A stretch of 64,000 nt of DNA from Volucribacter amazonae. GTDB taxonomy: Bacteria; Pseudomonadota; Gammaproteobacteria; Enterobacterales; Pasteurellaceae. The notes beneath the pieces are model-generated. The model worked only from the letters and a program-made list of their open reading frames with translations. It searched no databases and was not told where the DNA came from. Below, piece after piece: positions 62,199 to 64,000 of the stretch (positions are counted from its first letter, which is position 1; each line of letters opens with the position of its first letter). The position numbers and the translations under genes are program-made. The stretch spans positions 2,258,501-2,322,500 of the forward strand of contig NZ_LWID01000001.1 of assembly GCF_029783845.1 (NCBI RefSeq), given 5' to 3'.

Positions 62199-63088
62199 TG
62201 ATGTTTAGTATTATCGTGCCTTCTTATAATCGGCAAAGCGAGCTTTTGTGTTTATTGCAAAGTTTATGCGAACAAAGCCTACAAAATTTTGAAGTGATTG
62301 TGGTTGATGATTGTTCCAACCAACCGATTCGTATTGCACAATCTTATCCTTTTAAGGTTAGCCTTATACGCAATCAACATAACCAAGGCCCAGCACAAAG
62401 CCGTAATATTGGGGCTAAAAGTGCGGTCAATAATTGGTTATTATTTTTAGATGATGATGATCGTTTTGTGGCGGAAAAATGTGCCTTATTAACCCAACAT
62501 ATTGCTCAACAACCGCAGGTTAATTTTATTTATCACCCTGCAATATGCCAAATGGTTAATGAGGGATTTTGCTATCAAACCAAGCCCTATCAAGATATTC
62601 AGCAATTAACCTTAGTTAATTTATTAACCGCTAATAAAATTGGCGGAATGCCTATGTTGGCGGTAAAAAAAGCCTTTTTTGTTGCTTTGGGGGGGCTAAC
62701 CCCAGAATTGAATGCCTTGGAAGATTATGAATTTGTGCTTAAAGCGGTAAAACACAAGGATTTTAGACCGCACTTTGTGGCTGAAGCCTTGACCCTTTGT
62801 CGTTTTCAAACGCAAGTGATGAGTGTGTCAAAAAATATTGCCAATACTCAACAGGCACTGAATTATATTGAACAACATTATGTGCAAAATAAACAGCAAC
62901 AACAGCAATTTTCCCAAAATCGTTTAGCCATTTTGGCATATCCTTACTTGATGAGCTTATCAAGACGAGGGGCAAAATATTATTATCGTATGGCATTTGT
63001 GCAAGGTTTTAAGCCAAAAATGCTGGTTATTGCTATGATTATTTTGTTATCGCCTAAATTAGCGGTGAATTTAAAAAGGTTTATCTAA
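62198..63088 (+). CDS. Glycosyltransferase family 2
   Basis: 296 aa. IIVPSYNRQSELLCLLQSL, VIVVDDCSNQPI, NQGPAQSRNIGAKSA and the metal-binding LFLDDDDRF give an intact GT-A fold in the first 110 residues. A basic C-terminal segment may associate with the membrane. Adds one sugar of the surface glycan repeat unit; the sugar is unknown. Two uptake signals lie within (near 62420 and 62767). Overlaps both neighbours by 1 nt. Confidence 0.9.
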   Translation: MMFSIIVPSYNRQSELLCLLQSLCEQSLQNFEVIVVDDCSNQPIRIAQSYPFKVSLIRNQHNQGPAQSRNIGAKSAVNNWLLFLDDDDRFVAEKCALLTQHIAQQPQVNFIYHPAICQMVNEGFCYQTKPYQDIQQLTLVNLLTANKIGGMPMLAVKKAFFVALGGLTPELNALEDYEFVLKAVKHKDFRPHFVAEALTLCRFQTQVMSVSKNIANTQQALNYIEQHYVQNKQQQQQFSQNRLAILAYPYLMSLSRRGAKYYYRMAFVQGFKPKMLVIAMIILLSPKLAVNLKRFI

Positions 63089-63897
63089 TGAAATTTTCGG
63101 TTTTAATGTCTTTGTATGATAAAGAAAAGCCTGCGTTTTTAGCACAATGCTTTGACAGCTTATTATCACAAACCTTAGCTGCCGATGAAGTGGTTTTAGT
63201 GCTTGACGGTAACATTAATACTGCCTTACAACAGGTTATTAGCCAATATCAAAGCCAATTACCACTAAAACTTGTGCCGTTAAGTCAAAATGTCGGCTTG
63301 GGTAAAGCCTTGAATGAGGGGATTAAACATTGCCAGCACGAATGGATCTTGCGTATGGATACCGACGATATTTGCCACCCACAACGTTTTGCCCAGCAAA
63401 TGGCATTTATTCAAGCTCATCAAGTGGATATTGTGGGTACACAATTAGCTGAGTTTGAACAAGATATAGAGCATATAACAGGAAAGCGTTATGTGCCGAC
63501 AACCGCAGAGGAGATTGCTAGTTTTGCTAAAAAACGTAGCCCTTTTAATCACCCCACAGTGGCTTATCGCAAGAGTATGTTACAAGCCTTGGGCGGTTAC
63601 CAGCATCATCTTTTTTTGGAAGATTATAATTTATGGATACGTTTGATTGCACAAGGCTATCGTGTGGCTAACTTACCTGAAGTTTTGCTTTATATGCGAG
63701 TAGGCAAAGGTATGATCGCAAGACGTAAAGGCTGGACTTATATGAAAAGCGAGTGGCAATTAGCAAAATTAAAGCGACAATATCATTTTGATCATTGTGG
63801 TAATATTCTGTGGACGTGGTTCTTGCGGAGTGCAATTCGTTTATTGCCAAGAGATTTACTGAGCCTGGTATATAGTCTATTACATAGAAAAAAATAA
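63088..63897 (+). CDS. Glycosyltransferase family 2 (LsgF/WfgD-like)
   Basis: 269 aa. FSVLMSLYDKEKPAFLAQC, VVLVLDG, NVGLGKALNEGIKHC and ILRMDTDDICHP (DTDD metal site) define a GT2 enzyme similar to those of Haemophilus lsg and O-antigen loci. LEDYNLWIRLIAQGY is the catalytic-base region (ED). Last complete gene of the block in this window. An uptake signal lies 13-21 nt after it; the final 100 nt (63898-64000) hold no further gene. Confidence 0.9.
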   Translation: MKFSVLMSLYDKEKPAFLAQCFDSLLSQTLAADEVVLVLDGNINTALQQVISQYQSQLPLKLVPLSQNVGLGKALNEGIKHCQHEWILRMDTDDICHPQRFAQQMAFIQAHQVDIVGTQLAEFEQDIEHITGKRYVPTTAEEIASFAKKRSPFNHPTVAYRKSMLQALGGYQHHLFLEDYNLWIRLIAQGYRVANLPEVLLYMRVGKGMIARRKGWTYMKSEWQLAKLKRQYHFDHCGNILWTWFLRSAIRLLPRDLLSLVYSLLHRKK

Positions 63898-64000
63898 AAT
63901 TTTTTATTTTTAGACCGCACTTTTAGCAATCACTAAGGGCTTATAAAAAAGAATGTTGTGATTTTAATCTAATAAAGGTATAAAAATAGACGTTTTGGAT

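Noticed and set aside
63898..64000. Start of another gene at the window edge
   Set aside because: No open frame with a ribosome site begins there; only an uptake signal is visible.

Overview
The window is a chromosomal segment of a gammaproteobacterium of the family Pasteurellaceae. The AT-rich sequence is dotted with the Haemophilus-type DNA uptake signal core AAGTGCGGT on both strands; I count roughly 35 exact or near-exact copies by eye. It also carries the competence pilus operon comABCDE, the bioG type of biotin locus, and gene neighbourhoods typical of the family (pnp-nlpI-deaD, hinT to nagZ, focA-pflB-pflA). The genus cannot be fixed from the sequence alone.

Layout: (1) 1-9.5 kb holds the 5' part of a HAD phosphatase, ponA/mrcA, the divergent comABCDE operon, and aroK-aroB-dam. 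(2) 9.6-17.6 kb holds an aldehyde dehydrogenase and a probable sugar-acid operon: IclR regulator, SDR dehydrogenase, TctCBA tripartite transporter, DgoK kinase and DgoA aldolase, with no dehydratase. (3) 17.8-26.2 kb holds pyruvate oxidase poxB, rlmJ, glutathione reductase and a Fur-boxed SitABCD metal transporter. (4) 26.2-31.7 kb, minus strand, is a biotin operon (bioA-F-G-C-D) headed by an exported esterase. (5) 32-41 kb holds a dihaem cytochrome c peroxidase with an FNR-like site, a ScrA-like PTS permease, pnp, nlpI, deaD and tadA. (6) 40.7-44.9 kb, minus strand, is focA-pflB-pflA with a perfect FNR box upstream. (7) 45-53 kb holds hinT, a ycfL-like lipoprotein gene, nagZ, rlmC, an MscS channel, a HAD phosphatase, a YafJ amidotransferase, a small membrane protein gene and hemL. 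(8) 53.3-63.9 kb is a surface-polysaccharide region: wecA, wzz, a striking 25-residue-repeat protein, elyC, a pyruvyltransferase-family gene, wzx, GT25, wzy and two GT2 glycosyltransferases.

How the genes fit together: the com genes build the DNA-uptake pilus and secretin, and the uptake signals scattered through the window are the substrate side of the same biology. Many of these signals occur as inverted pairs that form intrinsic terminators, and two appear to supply GTG start codons (ccp, tadA). The polysaccharide block holds a Wzx/Wzy-type pathway from initiating transferase to polymerase.

The most unusual signals are these. First, a dispersed family of about 106-bp palindromic elements with TATAGTCG-type inverted ends, whose core strongly resembles, from memory, the Neisseria Correia element; copies supply the stop codons of comE and wzx. 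Second, a gene of fifteen 25-residue Trp-rich repeats inserted in the polysaccharide region beside a highly structured non-coding block. Third, a competence CRP-S site that spans the ponA start codon. No tRNA, rRNA, CRISPR array, prophage or intact insertion sequence was seen.
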